From NCBI GenBank assembly GCA_964035545.1, contig OZ037766.1, positions 33,459,773 through 33,523,772 of the forward strand: 64,000 bases of DNA. The letters are read 5' to 3'. The notes beneath the pieces were generated by a model that searched no databases, was not told the DNA's origin, and was given only the letters and a program-made list of their open reading frames with translations. This stretch comes from Bugula neritina (taxonomy: Eukaryota > Bryozoa > Gymnolaemata > Cheilostomatida > Bugulidae). Positions 40,401-61,936 of this stretch are shown here, one piece after another. A program made the position numbers and the translations under genes. Each line of letters begins with the position of its first letter. Within the stretch, counting starts at the first letter, position 1.

Positions 40401-43400
40401 TTATTTTATATAGCAACTTTTTAGAGTTTCAAAAAATCTATGACAGACTGCAAATTAGAATTGAAGAAAAGGGAGAATCTTTTTATCAAGACAGGATGAG
40501 TTCAGTTGTGAAGGAATTGGAAAAAGGAGGTCAGTATGTTATCAGTATACAGTCAGTATATAGTCAGTATATAGTCAGTATATAGTCAGTATACAGTCAG
40601 TATATAGTCAGTATACAGTCAGTATATAGTCAGTATATAGTCAGTGTACAGTCAGTATATAGTCAGTGTACAGTCAGTATATAGTCAGTATATAGTCAGT
40701 ATATAGTCAGTATACAGTCAGTATACAGTCAGTATATAGTCAGTATATAATCAGTATATAATCAGTATATAGTCAGTATACAGTCAGTATACAGTCAGTA
40801 TATAATCAGTATATAGTCAGTATACAGTCAGTGTACAGTCAGTATAGAGTCAGTATATAGTCAGTATACAGTCAGTATACAGTCAGTATACAGTCAGTAT
40901 ACAGTCAGTATACAGTCAGTATACAGTCAGTATACAGTCAGTATACAGTCAGTATACAGTCAGTATACAGTCAGTATACAGTCAGTATACAGTCAGTATA
41001 GAGTCAGTATATAGTCAGTATACAGTCAGTATACAGTCAGTATATAGTCAGTATGTTATCAGTATATAGTCAGTATACAGTCAGTATACAGTTAGTATAC
41101 AGTCAGTATACAGTCAGTATACAGTCAGTATACAGTCAGTATACAGTCAGTATACAGTCAGTATACAGTCAGTATACAGTCAGTATACAGTCAGTATACA
41201 GTCAGTATATAGTCAGTATATAGTCAGTATACAGTCAGTATATAATCAGTATACAGTCAGTATGGAGTCAGTATGGAGTCAGTATACAGTCAGTATATAG
41301 TCAGTGTACAGTCAGTATATAGTCAGTATACAGTCAGTGTACAGTCAGTATACAGTCAGTATATAGTCAGTATATAGTCAGTATACAGTCAGTATACAGT
41401 CAGTATACAGTCAGTATATAATCAGTATATAGTCAGTATACAGTCAGTGTACAGTCAGTATACAGTCAGTATATAGTCAGTATACAGTCAGTATATAGTC
41501 AGTATACAGTCAGTATGGAGTCAGTATGGAGTCAGTATACAGTCAGTATATAGTCAGTGTACAGTCAGTATATAGTCAGTATACAGTCAGTATATAGTTA
41601 ATATACAGTCATTTTGTCACTATTGTAGGGTATTTAACCAAAGAGGAAGGCAGAACACTCATGTTCATACCAGGAGCCTCAATCCCCATGACTCTAGTGA
41701 AGTCGGATGGTGGATATACATACGACACGTCTGATATGGCAGCCATTAAGTATAGACTGTTTGAGGAGAATGCTGACTGGATACTCTATGTGGTGGATGC
41801 TGGACAGGTAGCTTCTTATATATACTCTACAGAATATCTATACTCTTATATCATTATATAGTATATTCATCTACAGAATGTCTATACTCTTATATCATTA
41901 TATAGCATATACTCTACAGAATATCTATACTCTTATATCATTATATAGTATATTCATCTACAGAATGTCTATACTCTTATATCATTATATAGCATATACT
42001 CTACAGAATGTCTATACTCTTATACCATTATATAGTATATTCATCTACAGAATATCTATACTCTTATATCATTATATAGCATATACTCTACAGAATGTCT
42101 ATACTCTTATATCATTATATAGTATATTCATCTACAGAATATCTATACTATTATATCATTATATAGTATATACTCTACAGAATGTCTATGCTCTTATACC
42201 ATTATATAGTATATACTCTACAGAATATCTATACTGTTATATCATTATATAGTATATTCATCTACAGAATATCTATACTCTTATATCATTATATAGTATA
42301 TTCTCTACAGAATATCTATACTATTATATCATTATATAGTATATACTCTACAGAATGTCTATACTCTCATATGATTATACAGGGAACACATCTAGAGAAT
42401 GTCTATGCGGCTGCCAGACACGTAGGTTGGTACAAGGCGACCGAAAAGAGGGTGGAGCACATAGGGTTTGGGGTTGTACTTGGTGAAGACAAGAAGAAGT
42501 TCAAAACGAGGTCAGGAGATACTGTGAGGTTGGTGGACCTGTTGGAAGAGGGGTGCAGAAGGAGTGGAGAGAAGCTGAGGGAGAAGGGGAGAGATAAGGT
42601 GTATATTGTACCTCTGTAATATAATATATTGTAACTCTGTAGTATAATATATTGTACCTCTGTAATATAATATATTGTACCTCTGTAATATAATATATTG
42701 TACCTCTGTAATATAATATATAGTACCTCTGTAATATAATATATTGCACCTCTGTAATATAATATATTGTAACTCTGTAATATAATATATTGCACCTCTG
42801 TAATACAATATATTGCACCTCTGTAATATAATATATTGTACCTCTGTAATATAATATATTGTCACTCTGTAATATAATATATAGTACCTCTGTAATATAA
42901 TATATTGTAACTATGTAATATAATATATTGCACCTCTCTAATATAATATATAGTACCTCTGTAATATAATATATTGTACCTCTGTAATATAATATATTGT
43001 AACTCTGTAATATAATATATTGTACCTCTGTAATATAATATATTGCACCTCTGTAATATAATATATTGTACCTCTGTAATATAATATATTGCACCTCTCT
43101 AATATAATATATTGTACCTCTGTAATATAATATATTGTACCTCTGTAATATAATATATTGCACCTCTCTAATATAATATATTGTACCTCTGTAATATAAT
43201 ATATTGTACCTCTGTAATATAATATATTGTACCTCTGTAATATAATATATTGTACCTCTGTAATATAATATATTGCACCTCTGTAGTATAATATATTGTA
43301 ACTCTGTAATATAATATATTGTACCTCTGTAATATAATATATTGTAACTCTGTAATATAATATATTGTACCTCTGTAATATAATATATTGCACCTCTGTA

Positions 43401-46400
43401 ATATAATATATTGTACCTCTGTAATATAATATATTGTACCTCTGTAATATAATATATTGTACCTCTGTAATATAATATATTGTACCTCTGTAATATAATA
43501 TATTGCACCTCTCTAATATAATATATTGTACCTCTGTAATATAATATATTGTACCTCTGTAATATAATATATTGTACCTCTGTAATATAATATATTGTAA
43601 CTCTGTAATATAATATATTGTAACTCTGTAATATAATATATTGTAACTCTGTAGTATAATATATTGTAACTCTGTAATATAATATATATTGTACCTCTGT
43701 AATATAATATATTGTAACTCTGTAATATAATATATTGTACCTCTGTAATATAATATATTGTAACTCTGTAATATAATATATTGTACCTCTGTAATATAAT
43801 ATATTGTACCTCTGTAATATAATATATTGTAACTCTGTAATATAATATATTGTACCTCTGTAATACAATATATTGCACCTCTGTAATATAATATATAGTA
43901 CCTCTGTAATATAATATATAGTACCTCTGTAATATAATATATTGTACCTCTGTAATATAATATATTGTACCTCTGTAATATAATATATTGTACCTCTGTA
44001 ATATAATATATTGTAACTCTGTAATATAATATATTGTAACTCTGTAATATAATATATTGTAACTCTGTAGTATAATATATTGTAACTCTGTAATATAATA
44101 TATATTGTACCTCTGTAATATAATATATTGTAACTCTGTAATATAATATATTGTACCTCTGTAATATAATATATTGTAACTCTGTAATATAATATATTGT
44201 ACCTCTGTAATATAATATATTGTACCTCTGTAGTATAATATATTGTAACTCTGTAATATAATATATTGCACCTCTGTAATATAATATATTGTACCTCTGT
44301 AATATAATATATTGTACCTCTGTAATATAATATATAGTAACTCTGTAATATAATATATTGTAACTCTGTAATATAATATATTGCACCTCTGTAATATAAT
44401 ATATTGTACCTCTGTAATATAATATATTGCACCTCTGTAATATAATATATTGTACCTCTGTAATATAATATATTGTACCTCTGTAATATAATATATTGTA
44501 CCTCTGTAATATAATATATTGTACCTCTGTAGTATAATATATTGTACCTCTGTAGTATAATATATTGTAACTCTGTAATATAATATATTGTACCTCTGTA
44601 ATATAATATATTGTACCTCTGTAATATAATATATTGTCACTCTGTAATATAATATATTGTAACTATGTAATATAATATTATATTGTACCTCTGTAATATA
44701 ATATATTGTAACTCTGTAATATAATATATTGTAACTCTGTAATATAATATATTGTAACTCTGTAGTATAATATATATTGTAACAAGGATGTCTATTGGGT
44801 TGATATTTTGTTGAAGGAATTAACTGCTGAAGAACTTGTTGCTGCCAGGAATGCAGTCGCATATGGCTGTGTCAAGTATGCTGACTTGAGTCATAATCGT
44901 ACTAATGACTACGTCTTCTCTTTTGATAAGGTATTGATATGATATGATATGATACTGATAATACTATGATAGTATACTGATAATACTATGATATGATACT
45001 GATGATACTATGATATGATATGATACTGATAATACTATGATATGATACTGATGATACTATGATATGATATGATACTGATGATACTATGATATGATATGAT
45101 ACTGATGATACTATGATATGATACTGATGATACTATGATATGATATGATACTGATGATACTATGATACGATACTGATAATACTATGATATGATATGATAC
45201 TGATGATACTATGATATGATATGATACTGATGATACTATGATATGATATGATATGATATGATACTGATGATACTATGATATGATATGATACTGATGATAC
45301 TATGATATGATACTGATAATACTATGATATGATATGATACTGATAATACTATGATATGATATGATACTGATGATACTATGATATGATATGATACTGATGA
45401 TACTATGATATGATATGATACTGATGATACTATGATACGATACTGATAATACTATGATATGATATGATACTGATGATACTATGATATGATATGATACTGA
45501 TGATACTATGATATGATATGATACTGATGATACTATGATACGATACTGATAATACTATGATATGATATGATACTGATGATACTATGATATGATATGATAT
45601 GATACTGATGATACTATGATATGATATGATACTGATAATACTATGATATGATACTGATAATACTATGATATGATATGATACTGATAATACTATGATATGA
45701 TATGATACTGATGATACTATGATATGATACTGATGATACTATGATATGATATGATACTGATGATACTATGATACGATACTGATAATACTATGATATGATA
45801 TGATACTGATGATACTATGATATGATATGATACTGATGATATGATATGATATGATACTGATGATACTATGATATGATATGATACTGATGATACTATGATA
45901 TGATATGATACTGATACTACTATGATATGATACTGATACTACTATGATACGATACTGATAATACTATGATATGATACTGATACTATGGTACTATGGTTTA
46001 CTGATGAGGTACTAAATGTTGAAAATAGTTAATTATTGTAGATGCTGGATGACAAAGGAAATACAGCTGCGTATTTGTTGTATACCTACACTAGAATAAG
46101 GTAAGTGTATTATTCACACACTGTATCTACTGGTACTAGAATAAGGTAAGTGTATTATTCACACACTGTATCTACTGATACTAGAATAAGGTAATTGTAT
46201 TATTCACATACTGTATATACTGATACTAGAATAAGGTAAGTGTATTATTCACACACTGTATCTACTGATACTAGAATAAGGTAATTGTATTATTCACACA
46301 CTGTATCTACTGATACTAGAATAAGGTAAGTGTATTATTCACACACTGTATCTAGTGATACTAGAATAAGGTAAGTGTATTATTCACACACAGCATATAC

Positions 46401-48994
46401 TGACACTAGAATAAGGTGATGAGATATAATGTATAATGTTTGTTTTCAGATCAATAGCCAGACTTGCTAATGTAAGTGCTGAGGCTTTGGGGGAGGCTGC
46501 CAGGACTACCCTTCCTTCTATTGAACATCCTGCTGAATGGAAACTTGCTAAGTTTATTCTCAGATTTCCCCAGGTGATTGCATATCATGTACTACCCTAC
46601 CCTACCCCCTACCTAACCCCTTACTCTACCACCTACCCCCTACCCTACCCCCTACCTAACCCCTACCCCTTACCCTACACTATACTCTATACTACACTAC
46701 TCTATACTACTCTATACTACTCTATAGTCTATACTACTCTATACTACTCTATAGTCTATACTACTCTATACTACTCTATAGTCTATACTACTCTATAGTC
46801 TATACTACTCTATACTCTATACTACTCTATAGTCTATACTACTCTATAGTCTATACTACTCTATAGTCTATACTACTCTACTCTTACTACTCTACTCTAT
46901 ACTACTCTATACTACTGTACTCTATACTCTATACTACTCTACTCTATACTACTCTACTCTACTCTACTCTACTCTACTCTACTCTACTCTACTCTATACT
47001 ACTCTACTCTATACTACTCTACTCTTACTACTCTACTCTATACTACTCTATACTACTGTACTCTATACTCTATACTACTCTACTCTATACTACTCTACTC
47101 TACTCTACTCTACTCTACTCTACTCTACTCTACTCTACTCTACTCTATACTACTCTACTCTATACTACTCTACTCTATACTACTCTACTCTACTCTACTG
47201 TAGGTGATAGCCCAGGTAACAGCTGAAATGTGTCTACACTTCCTGTGCGAGTATCTCTACGACTTGTCCCGGGCTTACACCGAGTTCTACGACAACTGTT
47301 ATTGCGTAGAGAAAGACAGAGTTACTGGTTAGTTGTGTTATATTATATTATATTATATTATACTGGTTAGTTGTGTTATATTATATTATATTATATTATA
47401 CTGGTTAGTTGTGTTATATTATATTATATTATATTATACTGGTTAGTTGTGTTATATTATATTATATTATATTATACTGGTTAGTTGTGTTATATTATAC
47501 TGGTTAGTTGTGTTATATTATATTATATTATATTATACTGGTTAGTTGTGTTATATTATATTATATTATATTATACTGGTTAGTTGTGTTATATTATATT
47601 ATATTATATTATACTGGTTAGTTGTGTTATATTATATTATATTATATTATACTGGTTAGTTGTGTTATATTATATTATATTATATTATACTGGTTAGTTG
47701 TGGTATATTATATTATATTATATTATACTGGTTAGTTGTGTTATATTATATTATATTATATTATACTGGTTAGTTGTGTTATATTATATTATATTATATT
47801 ATACTGGTTAGTTGTGTTATATTATATTATATTATACTGGTTAGTTGTGTTATATTATATTATATTATACTGGTTAGTTGTGTTATATTATATTATATTA
47901 TATTATACTGGTTAGTTGTGTTATATTATATTATATTATATTATACTGGTTAGTTGTGTTATATTATATTATATTATATTATATTATATTATATTATACT
48001 GGTTAGTTGTGTTATATTATATTATATTATATTATACTGGTTAGTTGTGTTATATTATATTATATTATATTATATTATATTATACTGGTTAGTTGTGTTA
48101 TATTATATTATATTATATTATACTGGTTAGTTGTGTTATATTATATTATATTATATTATACTGGTTAGTTGTGTTATATTATATTATATTATATTATACT
48201 GGTTAGTTGTGTTATATTATATTATATTATATTATACTGGTTAGTTGTGTTATATTATATTATATTATATTATATTATACTGGTTAGTTGTGTTATATTA
48301 TATTATATTATATTATATTATACTGGTTAGTTGTGTTATATTATATTATATTATATTATATTATACTGGTTAGTTGTGTTATATTATATTATATTATATT
48401 ATATTATACTGGTTAGTTATATTATATTATATTATATTATATTATATTATACTGGTTAGTTGTGTTATATTATATTATATTATATTATACTGGTTAGTTG
48501 TGTTATATTATATTATATTATATTATACTGGTTAGTTGTGTTATATTATATTATACTGGTTAGTTGTGTTATATTATATTATACTGGTTAGTTGTGTTAT
48601 ATTATATTATATTATATTATATTATACTGGTTAGTTGTGTTATATTATATTATACTGTTTAGTTGTGTTATATTATATTATACTGGTTAGTTATATTATA
48701 TTATATTATATTATACTGGTTAGTTGGACATTCTTGTTAGTTTTCAGTATTCTACTCTGTATATGTTATAGTATATGTTGTATTATATGTTATAGTATAT
48801 GTTATAGTATATATTATTGTATGTCTTATAGTATATATTATTGTATTTCTTATAGTATATTTAACAGTATATACATTATTTCAGGGGAGATAATCAAAGT
48901 GAATACTGGAAGATTGTTACTTTGTGAGGGAACTGCCAATGTGATGGCAAAATCTTTTAGCATATTGGGACTGCAGCCTGTCTCTAAGATGTAG
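31402..48994 (+). CDS. RARS1: Arginyl-tRNA synthetase, cytoplasmic (15 exons)
   Basis: Charges tRNA-Arg with arginine using ATP in the cytosol; in animals part of the multisynthetase complex through its N-terminal coiled coil. Exons: 31402-31455, 32796-32957, 33760-33966, 37733-37822, 38771-38949, 39585-39768, 40191-40320, 40425-40529, 41629-41807, 42383-42598, 44817-44930, 46042-46100, 46450-46573, 47204-47327, 48885-48994; 678 codons (human 660). Residues about 18-72 form a leucine-rich coiled coil. The class I signature is MHVGHLR (HVGH 226-229), followed by [13 protein letters not shown]. The KMSK loop is replaced by KFKTRSGDT near 469-477, as in animal enzymes. Exons 11-15 code for the DALR anticodon-binding domain ending QPVSKM. 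Unusual splice sites: intron 5 begins GC (AG|GCAAGT at 38950), and exons 3, 7 and 11 follow AAG acceptors. Exon 8 uses the second of two nearby TAGs (40424), which restores EFQKIYD. Introns make up about 88% of the gene and are nearly all tandem repeats. Confidence 0.96.
31456..32390. other. Synthetase intron 1, proximal part
   Basis: AT-rich, with a degenerate ATTAGT/ATTACT simple-sequence tract at about 31630-31930. Similar TAGTAATAGTAA tracts occur inside the insertion at 34419-37661. No exon seen. Confidence 0.5.
32392..32750. repeat. 18-bp array (GGGATATACACCAAGTTA), about 20 copies, synthetase intron 1
   Basis: Open on both strands because 18 is a multiple of three. Ends 45 bases before the exon 2 acceptor at 32795. 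Confidence 0.94.
32962..33759. repeat. 29-bp array filling synthetase intron 2, about 27 copies
   Basis: Unit contains TGTGTAGTATACTGAGTAG. It begins within a few bases of the donor (AGG|GTAGATAG at 32958), and its last unit, altered to GTGTGTATTAAG, is the functional acceptor of exon 3. Confidence 0.94.
33967..34418. repeat. 21-bp array (TGTAATATATACCCTAGTGTG), left part, synthetase intron 3
   Basis: Starts at the donor CAG|GTAGCTGTAATATA. About 21 units with CCC/CTC/TTT variants. Interrupted by the 3.24 kb element and continued at 37662. Confidence 0.93.
34419..37661. mobile_element. 3.24 kb DNA-transposon-like insertion with terminal inverted repeats
   Basis: Unique AT-rich sequence splits the 21-bp array of synthetase intron 3; the same repeat resumes on the far side at 37662. 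The left end 34419-34447 and the reverse complement of the right end 37633-37661 agree at 23 of 29 positions; both begin GTGACC and share ACAAAAC and GGGATGT. Both flanks read TATAT/ATATA, so a target duplication of TA or ATAT is possible but cannot be fixed within the repeat. No intact transposase is visible, only a remnant at 35434-35586, so it is probably non-autonomous. Superfamily not assigned. Confidence 0.72.
35434..35586 (-). pseudogene. Short coding-like remnant inside the 3.24 kb insertion
   Basis: About 50 open codons on the minus strand, ending in a stop at 35434-35436, read as ordinary protein (for example [15 protein letters not shown]) rather than simple repeat. It lies inside the element at 34419-37661 and could be a relic of a transposase or of a captured exon. 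I do not recognise the family and found no start codon or continuation. Confidence 0.3.
37662..37732. repeat. 21-bp array, right part after insertion, synthetase intron 3
   Basis: Three to four further units of the array seen at 33967-34418, running into the exon 4 acceptor ATATGCAG at 37732. Confidence 0.9.
37804..38750. repeat. 46-bp array copying the last 19 bases of exon 4 plus its donor, synthetase intron 4
   Basis: The exon 4 end (ATGACACCATTGCTAAG|GT at 37823) recurs every 46 bases, about 20 times, with few changes, followed by ACTCTTCTCTATATGATATA. Every unit is exon fragment plus donor. Reading past the true donor meets TAA within about six codons. Confidence 0.96.
38972..39584. repeat. 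25-bp array of joined acceptor-donor units, synthetase intron 5 (GC-AG)
   Basis: About 24 units of GTAACTATTATGTAATAATA plus TACAG; each junction reads TACAG|GTAACT. The true acceptor is the last unit (ATATGCAG|GTCAAC, 39584). Confidence 0.95.
39782..40175. repeat. 21-bp array (TGTTAGTATTGACATGTCAT), about 19 copies, synthetase intron 6
   Basis: Contains the palindrome TGACATGTCA in each unit. Ends about 15 bases before the AAG acceptor of exon 7. Confidence 0.94.
40530..41605. repeat. 11-bp array (GTCAGTATACA), about 97 copies, synthetase intron 8
   Basis: The donor of exon 8 is GGAG|GTCAGTATG, and GTCAGTAT is the core of the unit, so nearly every 11 bases repeat the donor sequence. ATA/ACA/GGA variants form larger recurring blocks. 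Confidence 0.95.
41815..42375. repeat. 41/44-bp array, about 13 copies, synthetase intron 9
   Basis: Unit contains CTACAG|AATATCTATACTC; the CTACAG element resembles an acceptor and the true one is TATACAG at 42382. Two unit lengths alternate. Confidence 0.92.
42605..44780. repeat. 23-bp array (CTCTGTAATATAATATATTG), about 94 copies, synthetase intron 10
   Basis: Starts six bases after the donor AAG|GTGTATATTGTACC (42599) and runs almost to the acceptor. Single-base variants (GTACC, GTAAC, GCACC, AGTACC) recur as blocks. Long minus-strand frames up to 643 codons are artefacts. Confidence 0.96.
44935..45990. repeat. Nested GATAT / ACTGATGATACTATGAT array, synthetase intron 11
   Basis: Units of about 22, 27 and 32 bp differ by insertion of GATAT pentamers, a clear step-wise length series. 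Starts at the donor AAG|GTATTGATATGATA (44931). Confidence 0.93.
46090..46410. repeat. 45-bp array copying the last 11 bases of exon 12 plus its donor, synthetase intron 12
   Basis: ACTAGAATAAG|GTAAGTGTA at the exon 12 end (46101) recurs every 45 bases, seven times, with a perfect or near-perfect GTAAGT donor each time. The following TAA in frame makes any later copy unproductive. Confidence 0.95.
46590..47203. repeat. CTACTCTATA pyrimidine-rich array, synthetase intron 13
   Basis: Pentamer and decamer repeats of TACTC/TATACTACTC, C/T-rich on the transcript strand, running straight into the acceptor CTACTGTAG (47203) and so giving a 600-base polypyrimidine tract. Two long blocks are duplicated. 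Confidence 0.93.
47321..48720. repeat. About 36-bp array copying ACTG|GTTAGTTG donor of exon 14, synthetase intron 14
   Basis: The exon 14 junction TTACTG|GTTAGTTGTG (47328) recurs about 37 times as ATACTG|GTTAGTTGTG, separated by a variable number of TTATA pentamers. Confidence 0.95.
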
Positions 48995-49100
48995 CACTGT
49001 ATAGTTACACTGGTAGATGTAGCACTGCATAGTTACACTGGTAGATGTAGCACTGCATAGTTACACTGGTAGATGTAGCACTGCATAGTTACACTGTTTA
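48988..49100. repeat. 28-bp array duplicating the synthetase stop codon junction
   Basis: The last codons and stop (AGATGTAG ending 48994) are repeated four times every 28 bases as TAGATGTAGCACTGCATAG, in the 3' UTR. The first TAG ends the protein. Confidence 0.92.
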
Positions 49101-49134
49101 TCTGTAGATAAATATCCACATGTTTTTATCTCAA

Positions 49135-49140
49135 AATAAA
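49135..49140 (+). promoter_or_regulatory. Poly(A) signal AATAAA of the synthetase gene
   Basis: Canonical hexamer 141 bases after the stop codon, just after the stop-codon array. Confidence 0.65.
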
Positions 49141-49726
49141 CGTTTACATTATTAGCCAGTATTCTTTCTTCACAAGGTGGTATGTATAATGTTATAGGAG
49201 ATTTGACACATGAGTATATAAAAAGCTATAGCATACTACGTTACACTGTGACATGTACCTTAGTCATGGGTAGGAGAAAGTGTAGGTGTCATTACATAGG
49301 GAGCATGTGAAATACCTGCAATCACCTGTGCAGGCATGTCAATCACCTGCAATCACTGCTATACATGATAACATCACTTCAACAAGCTAGAAATCAATTG
49401 ACATATTCTCCAGAATATATATGCACACCGCCTAATTACCGTCATCATTATGAACTTTCAATTATAAAAACTAAGCTAATTACTGTGTAAATCAATGCAA
49501 ATAGCTTGGCCTTGGTTCCTTATATAGTGTGGCGTGTTCACTATGTTATGCTGTATCATATATGCGGGTATAACAAAGTTGTGGAGCTCTACTATGTGTA
49601 AACAATCATCTATACATTACTATTGAGAAGTTTACTCACCAGCTTGTCATCAGTTGCGTGTTTGAGCTGCCGCATTAGATGCTTCATCTGCTATAGCTGC
49701 CGCAGTAGACTGGTAATACATTTCGT
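49141..49726. other. Intergenic region after the synthetase
   Basis: Unique sequence. A minus-strand stretch at 49640-49687 reads as ATG plus 16 codons (MKHLMRQLKHATDDKL) and ends at a perfect donor CTG|GTGAGT. It could be the first coding exon of a gene on the other strand, but no second exon was found, so it is not called as a gene. Confidence 0.4.
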
Positions 49727-49905
49727 ATATATATATATATATATATATACATATATATATGTATATATATATATATACATATATACACATTTGTATATAT
49801 GTATATATATATACATATAATTATTATACATATATACATATAATTATTATACATATATACATATACATATAATTATTATACATATATACATATACACACA
49901 TTTGT
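49727..49905. repeat. TA-rich microsatellite
   Basis: TATATA with ACATATACATA variants and repeated ATAATTATTATACATATATA blocks; simple sequence only. Confidence 0.9.
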
Positions 49906-50109
49906 ATATATGTACACCAGTGCATGTAACCGTATATATAACTGAACATACTAATCTATTGGTTATACCTTAGGCGTAGCAATATTATGGATTTTAATCA
50001 ACCATAATCAATGTTTTTTAATCTCCGATGATTTGATATTTAATTAAACACTTGATAAGGATCACTTTCGCTAGCCTGTACACTGCAGGCTTCTATGCAG
50101 ACGCATTAT

Positions 50110-51650
50110 ACTAATAACTCTCACTGGTTGTATACTACTTGTTAATGTGTGTACTGGTAACTCTTAATAGTTGTACTACTTGCTAGTATATATACTGATA
50201 ACTCTTACTAGTTGTTAGTATATATACTTAGAACTCTTACTAGTTGTTAGTATATGTACTGATAACTCTTACTAGTTGTTAGTATATATACTGATAACTC
50301 TTACTAGTTGTACTACTTGTGAGTATATGTACTGATAACTCTTAATAGTTGTACTACTTGTTAATGTGTGTACTGGTAACTCTTAATAGTTGTACTACTT
50401 GTTGATATATGTACTGATAACTTTTACTAGTTGATGCTAGTTGTTAGTATATATACTAAAAACTCTTACTAGTTGTTAGTATATGTACTGATAACTCTTA
50501 CTAGTTGTTAGTATATATACTGATAACTCTTACTAGTTGTACTACTTGTGAGTATATGTACTGATAACTCTTACTAGTTGTTGCTAGTTGTTAGTATATA
50601 TACTAAAAACTCTTACTAGTTGTTAGTATATGTACTGATAACTCTTACTAGTTGTTAGTATATATACTGATAACTCTTACTAGTTGTTAGTATATATACT
50701 GATAACTCTTACTAGTTGTTAGTATATATACTGATAACTCTTACTAGTTGTACTACTTGTGAGTATATGTACTGATAACTCTTACTAGTTGTTGCTAGTT
50801 GTTAGTATATATACTAAAAACTCTTACTAGTTGTTAGTATATGTACTGATAACTCTTACTAGTTGTTAGTATATATACTGATAACTCTTACTAGTTGTTA
50901 GTATATATACTGATAACTCTTACTAGTTGTACTACTTGTGAGTATATGTACTGATAACTCTTACTAGTTGTTAGTATATATACTGATAACTCTTACTAGC
51001 TGTACTACTTGTTGGTATATATACTGATAACTCTTACTAGTTGATGCTAGTTGTTAGTATATATACTAAAAACTCTTACTAGTTGTTAGTATATGTACTG
51101 ATAACTCTTACTAGTTGTTAGTATATATACTGATAACTCTTACTAGCTGTACTACTTGTTGGTATATATACTAAAAACTCTTACTAGTTGATGCTAGTTG
51201 TTAGTATATATACTAAAAACTCTTACTAGTTGTTAGTATATATACTGATAACTCTTACTAGTTGTGCTACTTGTGAGTATATGTACTGATAACTCTTACT
51301 AGTTGTTAGTATATATACTAAAAACTCTTACTAGTTGTTAGTATATATACTGATAACTCTTACTAGTTGTACTACTTGTGAGTATATGTACTGATAACTC
51401 TTACTAGTTGTACTACTTGTTAGTATATATACTGATAACTCTTACTAGTTGTTGCTAGTTGTTAGTATATATACTAAAAACTCTTACTAGTTGTTAGTAT
51501 ATGTACTGATAACTCTTACTAGTTGTTAGTATATATACTGATAACTCTTACTAGTTGTTAGTATATGTACTGATAACTCTTACTAGCTGTACTACTTGCT
51601 AGTATATGTACTGATGACTCTTACTAGTTATAGTGCTTTTTAGTATATAT
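50110..51650. repeat. 32-bp array (TTAGTATATATACTGATAAC), about 47 copies, upstream of olfactomedin gene
   Basis: Each unit contains CTGATAACTCTTACTAG, a branch-point-like then acceptor-like order. It ends at TTCTAG 20 bases before the start codon, so it probably fills a 5' UTR intron. Multi-unit blocks with GTACTACTTGTGAG inserts recur. Confidence 0.92.
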
Positions 51651-51696
51651 ATACTGACAACTGTTACTAATTCTAGTAGAAACTACAACCACCCTA

Positions 51697-61932
<10,236 letters not shown>

Positions 61933-61936
61933 GTGA

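Noticed and set aside
40411-40424. First TAG (ending 40413) as acceptor of synthetase exon 8
   Set aside because: It puts a stop in frame with the donor at 40321; the second TAG at 40424 restores the conserved EFQKIYD.
42501-44862. Minus-strand frames of up to 643 codons
   Set aside because: Translation of the 23-bp array in synthetase intron 10; three frames are open through the same repeat.
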